Shown in pieces: positions 16,559 through 25,595 of a DNA stretch of 64,000 nucleotides. A program made the translations under genes and the position numbers. The notes under the pieces are model-generated. The model made no database searches. It saw nothing but the letters and a program-made list of their open reading frames with translations, and had not been told where the DNA came from. Location: NCBI GenBank assembly GCA_050950645.1, contig JBMNHZ010000010.1:201358-265357 (forward strand), written 5' to 3'. The first letter of the stretch is position 1. Each line of letters starts with the position of its first letter. The DNA comes from BRH-c25 sp012519325 (GTDB taxonomy: Bacteria > Bacillota > Clostridia > Lutisporales > Lutisporaceae).

Positions 16559-17504
16559 TTTTCTTCACCTCCCCAAATTTCCTGGGCACTGTATATTTAT
16601 CAATGAGGGGTGCAGCAAGGTTCATAAGAAGTATGGAATATGAAACTCCCTCCGGATAGCCTCCAAAAAATCTGATTACAGAAGTCAGAAAACCGCAACC
16701 TATTCCGAAAATTATCTGCCCTTTCGGAGTCATTGGAGATGTTGAGTAATCCGTAGCCATGAATATTGCACCCAGGAAAAGTCCTCCTGCAAGTACATGA
16801 TAAATCATAGCGGAAGAGTCAAAGCCTCCGAAAAGGAACGTAAGTACTGCTACTGTACCTATATAAGTAGCAGGTATTCTGATATTTATAACGCCTCTAT
16901 ACAAGAGGTAAGCTCCGCCAATAATAAGCGCCAGTGCAGATGTCTCACCTATACACCCGCCTATATTGCCAACAAACATATCCCATAAGCCGGGAAGTGC
17001 TTGTCCTGCTGCTTCACCGCCCTTTAAAATTGCAAGGGGTGTTGCTGTAGAAACAGCATCCGCTCCTGGCGCAACCCAGTTTGTCATTTTTGCAGGAAAT
17101 GAAGCAAGAAGCATCGCTCTGCCTGCCAAAGCAGGATTTATAAAATTAAAGCCTAATCCTCCGAAGCATTGTTTGGCAATTGCTATTGCAAATATTGAAC
17201 CAATTGCAACCATCCAAAGAGGAAGTGTAACAGGCACGTTAAAAGCAATGAGTATACCGGTAACTACAGCACTCAAATCATTAACAGTAATAGGTTTTTT
17301 CAATATTATCTGCATAACGGCTTCAGTTGCTACTGCAAATATTACAGCAGTAACCGTAAGAGTCAATGCATTTAATCCGAAGTAAAATACACCAGCTAAA
17401 AGCGCAGGCATAAGTGCAATTATTACATCCAGCATTATCCTCTGGGTAGTCTCCCCAGATCTAATATGCGGTGATGATGATACCAAAAATCTGCTATTTT
17501 CCAT
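16551..17504 (-). CDS. rnfD: Rnf complex membrane subunit RnfD (covalent FMN)
   Basis: A 317-residue membrane protein, NqrB-like. The covalent-FMN motif DAVSTATPLA is visible at about residues 148-157. Ends with hydrophobic helices and AAPLIDKYTVPRKFG. The start chosen is ATG 17504, preceded by GGAGGGGG; an upstream ATG pair at 17522 overlaps rnfC. RnfD carries electrons through the membrane part of the complex. Confidence 0.94.
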   Translation of the reverse strand: MENSRFLVSSSPHIRSGETTQRIMLDVIIALMPALLAGVFYFGLNALTLTVTAVIFAVATEAVMQIILKKPITVNDLSAVVTGILIAFNVPVTLPLWMVAIGSIFAIAIAKQCFGGLGFNFINPALAGRAMLLASFPAKMTNWVAPGADAVSTATPLAILKGGEAAGQALPGLWDMFVGNIGGCIGETSALALIIGGAYLLYRGVINIRIPATYIGTVAVLTFLFGGFDSSAMIYHVLAGGLFLGAIFMATDYSTSPMTPKGQIIFGIGCGFLTSVIRFFGGYPEGVSYSILLMNLAAPLIDKYTVPRKFGEVKKSA

Positions 17505-17518
17505 TTTTCCCCCTCCCA

Positions 17519-18856
17519 TCATTTAGACTGGGCTTTTTTACGCCTAGCCAGTATTTCTCGTTTTGAAACCCTTATTGAATCAACAAGGGGCCTCTTGGCA
17601 GGGCAAACATAAGAACAGGATCCGCATTCAATGCAGTCCATTGCATTTAAAGCTTCCGCCTGATCATGCCTGTTGGCAAGAGAGTACATGCTGATATTGA
17701 CAGGCATAAGGTTTATCGGACATGTTTCAACACATTTGCCGCACTTTATGCAGTTGGAAGGTTCAGGCAGCCTGGCTTCTTCTTCCGATAGTACCAGTAT
17801 CCCCGATGTACCTTTTATTGCCGGTATATCAAGTGAAAACTGGGTTATACCCATCATGGGCCCCCCAGCAATGACCTTACCCACCTTGCCCTTAAGCCCT
17901 CCGCATTGTTCTATTATATCCCTGAAAGATGTTCCTATCTTAACTAAAAGATTCTTTGGGCTGTTTACCCCAGCCCCTGTGACAGTAACTATCCTTTCAA
18001 TCAAAGGCATGCCTGTCTTAATTGCTTTTGCTACTGCTGCCGCTGTTCCTACGTTGTTAACTACAACTCCGGCATCAGCCGGCAGTCCCCCGGATGGAAC
18101 CTCCCGGCCGGTACATGCATAAATAAGCTGCTTTTCAGCCCCTTGAGGATATTTAGTCTTGAGTGCCACTACTTCAATATCTGCAACGTCTTTGGCTGCT
18201 TCAAAAACCTTCTCTATTGCATCAGGCTTGTTAGTCTCGATACCAATATATCCTTTTTTAACTCCCAGGGCTTTCATTAGTGCCTGCAGCCCAAACACCA
18301 CATTTTCAGGATATTCAAGCATCAGCCTGTGGTCTGAAGTCAGATAAGGCTCACATTCGGCACCGTTTAATATTACTGTATCCACCTTTTTGTCCGGCGG
18401 CGGAGCAAGCTTGACATGGGTTGGAAAAGTAGCTCCTCCCATACCGACTATACCCGCTTCTTTTATTATGTTCTTTATATCCTCAGCTGAAAGGCCCGTA
18501 AGGTCTCCCTTGGGAACAACCTGATCCGAAACTATGTTCTGCATGTCAGACTCAATTACTATACAAGGAACCGCCATTCCTCCCGAATACAGCCTTGGCT
18601 CTACTGCTGTAACCTTCCCCGATACACTGGAATGAACCGGAACCGATACAAATCCTTTAGCCTCCCCTATTTTCTGCCCTACCTTCACCTCATCACCAAT
18701 CTGCACAATAGGTTCACAAGGAGCACCTATATGCTGCTGCATGGGGATTACAACAACCTTTGGTTCATTAGCCCTCTCTATCGGCAGGCTTTCAGTTGCC
18801 TTCTTACTGTCCGGTGGATGAGTCCCGCCTTTAAATGTCAATGTTCTTATATTCAA
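17519..18856 (-). CDS. rnfC: Rnf complex subunit RnfC (NADH-binding)
   Basis: A peripheral iron-sulfur flavoprotein of about 445 residues where NAD+ is reduced. Visible are the N-terminal RTLTFKGGTHPPDSK typical of RnfC, the nucleotide-binding GIVGMGGATFPTHVKL, and two 4Fe-4S motifs, CIKCGKCVETCP and CIECGSCSYVCP, near the C-terminus. The start is uncertain: TTG 18856 is well spaced from AAGGGGTGA, while GTG 18865 lies inside that site. First gene of rnfCDGEAB; a possible minus-strand promoter is TTGTGA, 16 bases, TATAGT near 18890-18920. Confidence 0.94.
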   Translation of the reverse strand: MNIRTLTFKGGTHPPDSKKATESLPIERANEPKVVVIPMQQHIGAPCEPIVQIGDEVKVGQKIGEAKGFVSVPVHSSVSGKVTAVEPRLYSGGMAVPCIVIESDMQNIVSDQVVPKGDLTGLSAEDIKNIIKEAGIVGMGGATFPTHVKLAPPPDKKVDTVILNGAECEPYLTSDHRLMLEYPENVVFGLQALMKALGVKKGYIGIETNKPDAIEKVFEAAKDVADIEVVALKTKYPQGAEKQLIYACTGREVPSGGLPADAGVVVNNVGTAAAVAKAIKTGMPLIERIVTVTGAGVNSPKNLLVKIGTSFRDIIEQCGGLKGKVGKVIAGGPMMGITQFSLDIPAIKGTSGILVLSEEEARLPEPSNCIKCGKCVETCPINLMPVNISMYSLANRHDQAEALNAMDCIECGSCSYVCPAKRPLVDSIRVSKREILARRKKAQSK

Positions 18857-19119
18857 TTTGCTCACCCCTTAATTTATATGAATAATGCAATTACTATATT
18901 GAGACCTCATAAGCTCACAATTAGTACATATTCGACGCGTGTATACAAAATCCTTTAGTTATATTCTTTTTTGCTCGTCAATCTTTTAACACTATTTAAG
19001 TACCTTAGCAACTTTACAAAAAACTCCCCAAGCGTTTCAATAAGGCGGGAGGATACATCTGCAGCCCAGTTATTTATTCCTGAATTTGATAATAATATTT
19101 TTGAGGTGAAGAATAATCT

Positions 19120-19643
19120 ATGATAATTATTTATAACTGCTATGGAGCACACATTCTTCCATACTTGCTTCGGCAATACATCTTAAAAGGATTCCTGCGG
19201 ACAGAATACCCACAAGACAGGAAATCCTGAATTTAGAATATTTCAACAAGCTGACTTATAAGGATATGGGTCATCTGTTGTTCCATGGAAGAGATGAATA
19301 CGGAAATCAGGTATACTCTGTAGGCCGGGGAATCTCAAAAGCATTGATACCCGCAATGCGAAATCTGGCAATCACCTTATGCCGGAATTCACCCTTTGAC
19401 GAGCGTTTTTTGTTTATAAACTGCTCATCTACCGTTCCTCCTTTAATGACCTTGGGCGGCTTCTTTTCAAGAGGCCTTCACCTGGATTTCATCGGAGTGC
19501 CTCTTCTTACGGCAGGTGTGCATCAGACATATTATAATATAACAAAGCTGATTGAAAAGTCAAAGGAAATTTGTCTCGAATATTCTAAAGAATACCTGGT
19601 TATTGATATTGATGAAAAAGGCCGCCTCAGTGTTTACAACTAA
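19120..19643 (+). pseudogene. DUF3189 family protein, frameshifted
   Basis: A gene of about 174 codons broken by one missing base. The ATG at 19120 follows GAGGTGAAG and encodes MIIIYNCYG; the frame then fails, while from 19149 the other frame continues as HSSILASAIHLKRIPADRIP and onward through FHGRDEYGNQVYS to the stop at 19643. Restoring a G at about 19147 (ggagc to ggaggc) gives CYGG-THSS, which suits the family start. DUF3189 has no known function; it is common in spore-forming Clostridia. Either a recent mutation or a sequencing error. It sits between the rnf and NADH-flavoprotein operons on the opposite strand. Confidence 0.75.
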
Positions 19644-19663
19644 GACAGCCTTTTTTGGTTTTT
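19626..19663 (+). terminator. Weak terminator after the DUF3189 gene
   Basis: Short inverted repeat aaaaaggc ... gccttttttgg spanning the stop codon of the DUF3189 gene. The stem is short, so the call is tentative. Confidence 0.4.
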
Positions 19664-19682
19664 GTATCTTCGATGTTATCTA

Positions 19683-21476
19683 CTATTTCTTTATTATTGC
19701 CTTAAATGGGCATTTCTCCATACATACTCCGCATTTAATACACTTGCTTGAATCAATAACATAAGGACTTTTCGGCACTCCCGATATAGCTGATACCGGG
19801 CAGTTCTTGGCACATATTCCGCAGCCCTTGCACTTGTCTTCAAGTATTTTGTAATTCAACAGTGCGTTACATACACCAGCGGGACAACTTTTTTCTTTTA
19901 TATGAGCTTCATACTCATCTCTGAAATACTTTATAGTCGAAAGAACAGGGTTCGGAGCTGTTTGTCCCAATCCACACAAAGCTGAAGCTTTGATATTCTT
20001 TGCAAGATTTTCAAGCTTTTCGATATCGCCCTCTTCACCCTTGCCTTCAGTTATCCTACCCAGGATTTCCAGCATTCTCTTTGTACCTTCACGGCATGGC
20101 GTACATTTTCCGCAGGATTCATCAACTATGAAATCCATAAAGAACCTTGCTATGTCAACCATGCAGTTATCTTCATCCATAACGATCATACCGCCGGAAC
20201 CAATGATTGAACCCAATGCTCCAAGGCTTTCATAGTCAATTGGCGTATCAATATATTCCATGGGAATACATCCTCCCGAGGGTCCCCCCGTCTGAACGGC
20301 TTTAAATTTCTTTCCGTTCGGACAACCCCCGCCTATTTCAAAAATTACCTCTCTTAATGTCGTTCCCATAGGAATTTCAACAAGACCTGTATTGTTTATC
20401 TTTCCGCCCAGCGCAAATACCTTTGTACCTTTTGACTTTTCAGTTCCCATGCCTGCAAACCACTCGGGACCTTTTAGGAATATAACAGGAATATTGGCAT
20501 AGGTTTCAACATTATTAAGTATTGTAGGCTTTGCAAACAATCCTTTATTTGCAGGGAACGGAGGCCTTGGCCTTGGCATACCTCTCTGTCCTTCAATGGA
20601 AGCTATGAGAGCTGTTTCTTCGCCGCATACAAAGGCTCCTGCTCCAAGTCTCAATTCAATATCAAATTTAAAACCTGTTCCCATTATATTATCTCCAAGC
20701 AGGCCATACTGCCTTGCCTGGCCTATTGCTATCCCTAGGCGTTTAACAGCTATCGGATATTCCGCCCTGCAATATATATACCCTTGGTTGGCACCAATAG
20801 CATAACCGGCAATAGTCATAGCTTCAAGTATTGAGTGAGGATCTCCTTCCAGAATGCTCCTGTCCATGAACGCACCCGGATCTCCTTCGTCAGCATTACA
20901 AAGAACATATTTCTGATCATTTACTGATTTTGATGCAAAATCCCACTTCATTCCGGTAGGGAAGCCTGCGCCGCCTCTTCCTCTAAGTCCGGATTTTTTA
21001 ACTGTATCTATTACCTCTGCGGGTGTCATTCCTGTAAGTACCTTTTCCAAAGCCTTATAGCCGTCAAAAGCTATATATTCATCAATATTCTCCGGGTTTA
21101 TTACACCGCAGTTTCTTAATGCAACCCTGACCTGCTTCTTGAAGAAATCAACTTCCTCAAGAGCTTTTAGTCTGCTTTCTTCAACTGACTCTGCATAGAG
21201 CAGTCTCTTAACAACTCTTCCCTTTACCAGGTGTTCCTTTACTATTTCCTCCACGTCCTCAGGCTTAACCATACTGTAGAAAGAAGCCTCAGGATAAATT
21301 ATAACTACCGGCCCCAGTGCACAAAGTCCAAAACAACCGGTTCTTTCCACAACTACTTCTTTTTCAAGACCATGCTTCTTTATCTCTTCTTCAAAGTTCT
21401 TTGCTATCTGTTCCGAATTTGAGGAAGTACAGCCAGTACCTCTGCAAATCATGACATGGGAACGATACATCTCCAT
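19683..21476 (-). CDS. hydB: NuoF/HydB-type NADH-binding iron-sulfur flavoprotein
   Basis: A 597-residue protein like HydB of bifurcating hydrogenases or HndC. Domains in order: thioredoxin-like 2Fe-2S (CRGTGCTSSNS, CFGLCALGP), the NuoF FMN/NADH core (GLRGRGGAGFPTGMKW; GAGAFVCGEETALIASIEG), the SLBB region, a 4Fe-4S site (ESCGKCTPCREGT), and a C-terminal two-cluster ferredoxin (CKGCGICAKNCP; CIKCGVCMEKCP). It oxidises or reduces NAD(P)H while exchanging electrons with ferredoxin-type partners. The start is ATG 21476, seven bases after GGAGGT. No hydA follows it: the next gene is DUF3189 on the other strand. Confidence 0.93.
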   Translation of the reverse strand: MEMYRSHVMICRGTGCTSSNSEQIAKNFEEEIKKHGLEKEVVVERTGCFGLCALGPVVIIYPEASFYSMVKPEDVEEIVKEHLVKGRVVKRLLYAESVEESRLKALEEVDFFKKQVRVALRNCGVINPENIDEYIAFDGYKALEKVLTGMTPAEVIDTVKKSGLRGRGGAGFPTGMKWDFASKSVNDQKYVLCNADEGDPGAFMDRSILEGDPHSILEAMTIAGYAIGANQGYIYCRAEYPIAVKRLGIAIGQARQYGLLGDNIMGTGFKFDIELRLGAGAFVCGEETALIASIEGQRGMPRPRPPFPANKGLFAKPTILNNVETYANIPVIFLKGPEWFAGMGTEKSKGTKVFALGGKINNTGLVEIPMGTTLREVIFEIGGGCPNGKKFKAVQTGGPSGGCIPMEYIDTPIDYESLGALGSIIGSGGMIVMDEDNCMVDIARFFMDFIVDESCGKCTPCREGTKRMLEILGRITEGKGEEGDIEKLENLAKNIKASALCGLGQTAPNPVLSTIKYFRDEYEAHIKEKSCPAGVCNALLNYKILEDKCKGCGICAKNCPVSAISGVPKSPYVIDSSKCIKCGVCMEKCPFKAIIKK

Positions 21477-21530
21477 TAACATTACCTCCTAACAGATTAC
21501 TTTATTCCTTTCTGTCCCTCAAGCCTTCCG

Positions 21531-21899
21531 TTATTTACTTTCAGCACCGATTGTATATCCCTCAACAATCTTGCCTTTCATAACATGTTCATTGACTATC
21601 CTGATAGCCTTCGACGGATTTACTTTAACATAAGTAACCTTCTCTTCGCCGGGCCTGTATACCTCTACTATAGGCTCAAGTCTGCACATTCCTATACAAC
21701 CTGTCTGTGCAACCACTACATCCGACAGGCTATGCTTCTTTACTTCGTCCATTATTGCTAAAAGCACCGGCCTCGCTCCTGCAGCTATGCCGCAGGTTGC
21801 CATACCTACAACTATTCTGGTGCCAGATCTATCTTTTCTGACATTGATTGTTTCCAGGGTTTTCTTTCTGATTTCTTCCAATTCCTGAATTGTTTTCAT
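21531..21899 (-). CDS. Thioredoxin-like 2Fe-2S ferredoxin (HndB-like)
   Basis: A 122-residue [2Fe-2S] protein. Ligands are C in GMATCGIAAGA (about residue 36) and the pair in QTGCIGMCRLEPIVEV. Such proteins accompany NuoE/NuoF modules in clostridial hydrogenase operons and NADP-reducing hydrogenases. ATG 21899 follows GGAGGTGTG and lies inside the end of the ATPase gene, so the two overlap by 71 bases. Confidence 0.9.
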   Translation of the reverse strand: MKTIQELEEIRKKTLETINVRKDRSGTRIVVGMATCGIAAGARPVLLAIMDEVKKHSLSDVVVAQTGCIGMCRLEPIVEVYRPGEEKVTYVKVNPSKAIRIVNEHVMKGKIVEGYTIGAESK

Positions 21900-22464
21900 C
21901 TTTCACACCTCCGCGTATATTCTTTAAACCTTCAATGATATAATCCTTAATCCACATCAGAACCTCGGGTTCTCCCAAGCTAATGTCATTACCCAATGCA
22001 GTCCTGATCTCTCTTGTATCCAAGCATAAGTCTCTTTCATCAATAATGTGCCTGTATATAAAGTCAACAGCCCTATTAGCTTCAGAACCGGCAAGAATCA
22101 GACTAATCATTGTCTCAGCCATATTCCCAATGGGAGCTCTGTCTATATGGCTGTGCTTAAACTCAGCTGTAAGACGCGTTCCTGCATTCTTTTCCGATTC
22201 TATAACTAGATCCCCTTCACATCTTCTGCATGCTGCCATCATAAGAGGTATTCCCAGTCCTACCCTCCTGCTTGTCCTTGTAGTTACAAAGGGATCCTTG
22301 ACTTTCTCAACAAATTCCTTATCCATTCCCTTGCCGTTATCTTCTATACAAATAGTCAGTCGATCCGCTTTTGTATTTTCAATTATTGAAATTTCCACAA
22401 GACTGGCTCCTGCTGAAATCGAATTCTGCGACAAATCAAGGATATGCAGTGATAAGTCCTTCAT
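21829..22464 (-). CDS. GHKL ATPase-domain protein of the NADH-flavoprotein operon
   Basis: A 211-residue protein with a histidine-kinase-like ATPase fold but no phosphoacceptor domain. The N box is LDLSQNSISAGA, the G1 box is EDNGKGMD, and RRVGLGIPLMMAA is the G2-like loop. Proteins of this type sit in clostridial hydrogenase operons and are thought to be regulatory; the substrate is unknown. The last 24 codons overlap the following 2Fe-2S gene in another frame. Starts at ATG 22464, eight bases after the NuoE-like gene. Confidence 0.82.
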   Translation of the reverse strand: MKDLSLHILDLSQNSISAGASLVEISIIENTKADRLTICIEDNGKGMDKEFVEKVKDPFVTTRTSRRVGLGIPLMMAACRRCEGDLVIESEKNAGTRLTAEFKHSHIDRAPIGNMAETMISLILAGSEANRAVDFIYRHIIDERDLCLDTREIRTALGNDISLGEPEVLMWIKDYIIEGLKNIRGGVKDENNSGIGRNQKENPGNNQCQKR

Positions 22465-22471
22465 TCTGCAA

Positions 22472-22942
22472 TCAATATTTTTTCAATATGTCCGGAATAT
22501 CATCAGGAACAAGCTTGCCATATACATCATCGTTGATCATCATTACCGGAGCGAGTCCGCAGCAGCCCAGGCATCTGGTTGCTTCAAGAGTGAATTTTCC
22601 GTCTTCAGTCGTACCTCCTGATTTCACATTAAGCTCTTTCTCAAGCCTTTCAATTATGCCCTTTGCATCTTTAACATAACAAGCTGTTCCCAGACATACG
22701 TTAATTGTATACTGGCCTCGCGGATTCAATGTAAACCTTGAATAAAAAGTAGCTACGCCATATATTTCAGCTGGCGGAATGTTTAATACTTCTGATATTC
22801 TTTTCTGTACTTCTTCAGGAATATAACCCAATAATTCCTGCGCTTCATGAAGAATTGGAATCAAAACTCCTGGCTGATTCTTATGCTCCTGCATGAAAAG
22901 CTCCAATTTCTCCATCTTTTCCTTCATTGCTGTGTCAGACAT
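22472..22942 (-). CDS. hydC: NuoE/HydC-type 2Fe-2S subunit
   Basis: A 156-residue NuoE-family protein. The [2Fe-2S] ligands lie in VCLGTACYVKDA and RCLGCCGLAPVMM, with IYGVATFYSRFTL between helical parts as in complex I NuoE. It shuttles electrons between NuoF-type flavoproteins and partner subunits. First gene of the four-gene operon. The start is ATG 22942 after AAGGAGGG; TTG 22945 is in the same frame. Confidence 0.93.
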   Translation of the reverse strand: MSDTAMKEKMEKLELFMQEHKNQPGVLIPILHEAQELLGYIPEEVQKRISEVLNIPPAEIYGVATFYSRFTLNPRGQYTINVCLGTACYVKDAKGIIERLEKELNVKSGGTTEDGKFTLEATRCLGCCGLAPVMMINDDVYGKLVPDDIPDILKKY

Positions 22943-23251
22943 CAAAGAGTTCCCTCCTTAAAATATTATAATTGAAAATCATTACAACCTATTGAACGCA
23001 CATATGTACTGCATTATGGTACAGTGCAAGCTCAATAAAGCTGGGATGTTTGTTTCGTGAATTCTATCCTTCATTAACATATTTTTCGCGAAACAATTTA
23101 TTGATATAATTTTGTCAATTACGTCCTACAATATTGTATCACATATTAGATATTTTTTTAACAAGATTAATAATAATTTTCAAAAAGTATTTTAATATTT
23201 TTTCTTTTTCCCGTTTATTTTTTTTAAAACTACATAAAATAATTGGTTAAA
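22943..23251. other. Gene-free AT-rich region upstream of the NuoE operon
   Basis: About 310 bases without a supportable gene. It holds the inverted repeat ttgtttcgtgaa / ttcgcgaaacaa (23050-23061 and 23085-23096) and, near 23159, taacaagattaataataatttt, which resembles taacaagattaatgataattttt at 26435. Promoters for the operon must lie here, but I cannot pick one with confidence. Confidence 0.4.
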
Positions 23252-23965
23252 TCATTTTGCATCCAGCTTGCTGAAAAGCTCACTGATACTGAGACAATCC
23301 AGTTCAATAAAAAATTCCCGTTCGCTTATATCTTCAAGATAATGAGCGTCGGAGGATATAATATAATTGAATTTGCTCAGAAAAGGATATTTTTTTACAG
23401 CAGCCTCCGGAGTGCATTTTTTTGATATTTCAACTGTTCTGACCTTAAGCACCGGAGGAATGAAGCCAAGGTTAGTTATGATGCTGAAACCCTGCCTGTC
23501 TACATGGGCAGGTATGCATATCCCTCCAAGCCCTCTGACCAATATGAACACATCATTAACTGAGAGTATTGTTGAAGACAGCAGCAGTTTATGCTCTTTT
23601 CCTATAATTTCATCAGAACTGTTAAAAATCAGCTGCTGTCCGAAAATATCTTCATTATTCTCAATATCCGGCAAGGAATTATAAACAATCTCCGCAAATT
23701 TCGCTGCCCCTTCCATTCTCTTAAAAAGACATAATATATGAACTTCCTCCTTCGTCTGGACTTCCATCCCCGGGATAACCATCAATCCGTTCTTTCTAGC
23801 TGCTTCCATTACTGCAGGAAGGTTGCTGCAGGAGTTATGATCAGTAACTGCTATAATATCAAGCCCTTTTAAAATAGCCATATTAACTATATTGCATGGT
23901 GTCATATCCTCATCACCGCACGGAGATAATGCAGTGTGTATGTGAAAATCCACCGCAAATTCCAT
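23252..23965 (-). CDS. PHP-domain phosphoesterase
   Basis: A 237-residue PHP protein. Metal-binding signatures are VDFHIHTALSPCGD at the start, AVTDHNSCSN, GMEVQT, the distal AHVDR and ISSDAHYL. PHP domains hydrolyse phosphoesters; the substrate here is not known. The start is ATG 23965 (MEFAVDFHIH), chosen because the motif begins at once; a longer frame to 24013 overlaps the preceding DRTGG gene. Last gene of the sensory hydrogenase cluster. Confidence 0.86.
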   Translation of the reverse strand: MEFAVDFHIHTALSPCGDEDMTPCNIVNMAILKGLDIIAVTDHNSCSNLPAVMEAARKNGLMVIPGMEVQTKEEVHILCLFKRMEGAAKFAEIVYNSLPDIENNEDIFGQQLIFNSSDEIIGKEHKLLLSSTILSVNDVFILVRGLGGICIPAHVDRQGFSIITNLGFIPPVLKVRTVEISKKCTPEAAVKKYPFLSKFNYIISSDAHYLEDISEREFFIELDCLSISELFSKLDAK

Positions 23966-23966
23966 A

Positions 23967-24302
23967 TTACTCAATTCCCATCTTGTAAAGTTTTTTTGCA
24001 ATCTCGTATGCACTTTCGGTTGACTGATATAATGCTACTCCCTCTTCATCTGCTTTTCTGAGTGTATCCTCCTCAACCTCTGCCCCATCAGCCACAATAA
24101 TGCAGCTTAGTTCAAGCAAAGTTGCCACGGCTATGATATTTGCATGAGTCTGGACAGTAATCCATACATCTCCTTTGCTGCCATGGGCCATAACCCAGCT
24201 TAACAGGTCACAAATATATACTCCCGTCATCTCTTTGTCGATTCCGGCCTTCCCTGCTAACAGCTTTAATCCTATTTTATCTCCCGCATTTCTTACTAAC
24301 AT
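23967..24302 (-). CDS. DRTGG-domain protein (second copy)
   Basis: A 111-residue stand-alone DRTGG domain. Visible features are VYICDLLSWVMAHGSKGDVWITVQTHANIIAVA, of which the GD-VWIT-TH core (about residues 43-52) is typical of copies beside [FeFe] hydrogenases. DRTGG domains accompany CBS domains in other proteins and may bind nucleotides. ATG 24302 follows GGGGAGGAT. It lies between the hydrogenase-like and PHP genes; a second DRTGG gene starts the cluster at 26417. Confidence 0.8.
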   Translation of the reverse strand: MLVRNAGDKIGLKLLAGKAGIDKEMTGVYICDLLSWVMAHGSKGDVWITVQTHANIIAVATLLELSCIIVADGAEVEEDTLRKADEEGVALYQSTESAYEIAKKLYKMGIE

Positions 24303-24319
24303 ATTAATCCTCCCCATAA

Positions 24320-25594
24320 TTATGAATCTCCCTTATTAAAGCTTTTCATTGACTTGACTATGCAAACCCCGTTCCGGTTTTCACCTTTCACTATGTCTTC
24401 AGCAAATGCTTTGCAGGTTGGAGCCCCGCAAACACCGCAGTCTATTCCCGGCAGGTTCTTCAGCATTTCCTTTATCATTTCCATTTTCTTAATTGACTTG
24501 GAAATATCATCATCCAGACGCATTATAGCTCTTGGCTCTATCGGTTCGGTCAGCCTTATAAAACCGTTCTCATACATTTCTATTTGAGCTTTTATTTCTT
24601 CTTCACTAAAGTTTGAATTCGGAAGCCCTTTTGCAAGAGTCCTCATGCGATTTCTGGCTATAAAAGGGTTCTCAATAGTGAGAGGCCCCCCCACACAGCC
24701 TCCTACACAGGCCATACCTTCAAAAAACTCCAGACCCTCAAGCCTATCCATTTCAATTTGTTCCAGTATCTTAATAACCTCATTTATACCATCCACGGCA
24801 AGATAGTTTTCAATTCCCAAGAATTCTCCCTGTCCCCCTGTAACAGGCCACAGCAGAGATTCCTTTGTACTCTTGGTCTTATCCTTTGTCTTTCCGTTTA
24901 AATTTCTCAGCATCATGCCATATACTTCCTTCATTGACAATACTCCGTCAACGTAGGATTTTTTAATACCAATGGGATGTTTTACACTTGTCACTCTTGC
25001 TGTACATGGAGAAATAAAAATTACACCTATTTCGTCCATGGAAAGTCCTGTCTTTTTGACAGCCTCAGTCTTAGCCAAGCGGGCAGCTATTTCAATCGGT
25101 GTTTCAATATCTGCAACATTTGGCAACAATTCAGGAAACCTTATTTGTATCAGCCTAAGAGTAGCCGGGCATGAAGAATTGATTATCGGACGTTTTTTCT
25201 CCGGATTCTTAAGAATACAATTTTTAATTACACTGGTAATAATCTCTGTACCTGTGGATGCCTCGTAAATTTCATCAAACCCTATTTCCCTCACGGCCGT
25301 GAGCATTTTATCCATTCCTGCATTAACCGGAAACTGACCGTATAGTACCAAGGAGGGTATTGCAATAGTATATTTATATTTCTTTAAAATGTCAGTACTG
25401 TCTGTTACCGCACTCTTGGCATGGTTGGGACATATTCTTATACATTCACCACAGTCAATGCATTTTTCACCTATTATACGAGCTTTCCCCTCTTTCAGCC
25501 TTATGGCCTCAGTCGGACATACCTTCAAGCAGCTTGTACAACCAACGCATCTGTCCTCATTAAGCACAACTGAGTGGAAATACTGTTCATCCAT
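24320..25594 (-). CDS. Sensory-type [FeFe] hydrogenase-like protein
   Basis: A 424-residue protein: two 4Fe-4S motifs (CVGCTSCLKVCP, CIDCGECIRICP), the hydrogenase H-cluster domain, and a C-terminal Fe-S motif (IDCGVCGAPTCKAF). All four cysteines that hold the H-cluster cubane can be placed: SSCPAT, SPCTAR and GMACVGGC. The usual proton-relay cysteine before the first ligand (TSCCP in catalytic enzymes) is serine here (NSSCP), a change typical of sensory-type homologues. It lies with a GHKL ATPase, two DRTGG proteins and a PHP protein, which suggests H2 or redox sensing rather than bulk catalysis. The start is ATG 25594, five bases after AGGTGA. Confidence 0.88.
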   Translation of the reverse strand: MDEQYFHSVVLNEDRCVGCTSCLKVCPTEAIRLKEGKARIIGEKCIDCGECIRICPNHAKSAVTDSTDILKKYKYTIAIPSLVLYGQFPVNAGMDKMLTAVREIGFDEIYEASTGTEIITSVIKNCILKNPEKKRPIINSSCPATLRLIQIRFPELLPNVADIETPIEIAARLAKTEAVKKTGLSMDEIGVIFISPCTARVTSVKHPIGIKKSYVDGVLSMKEVYGMMLRNLNGKTKDKTKSTKESLLWPVTGGQGEFLGIENYLAVDGINEVIKILEQIEMDRLEGLEFFEGMACVGGCVGGPLTIENPFIARNRMRTLAKGLPNSNFSEEEIKAQIEMYENGFIRLTEPIEPRAIMRLDDDISKSIKKMEMIKEMLKNLPGIDCGVCGAPTCKAFAEDIVKGENRNGVCIVKSMKSFNKGDS

Positions 25595-25595
25595 T

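Noticed and set aside
18955..19176. Minus-strand 73-codon ORF
   Set aside because: Overlaps the start of the DUF3189 gene on the other strand, has no ribosome binding site and no family features.
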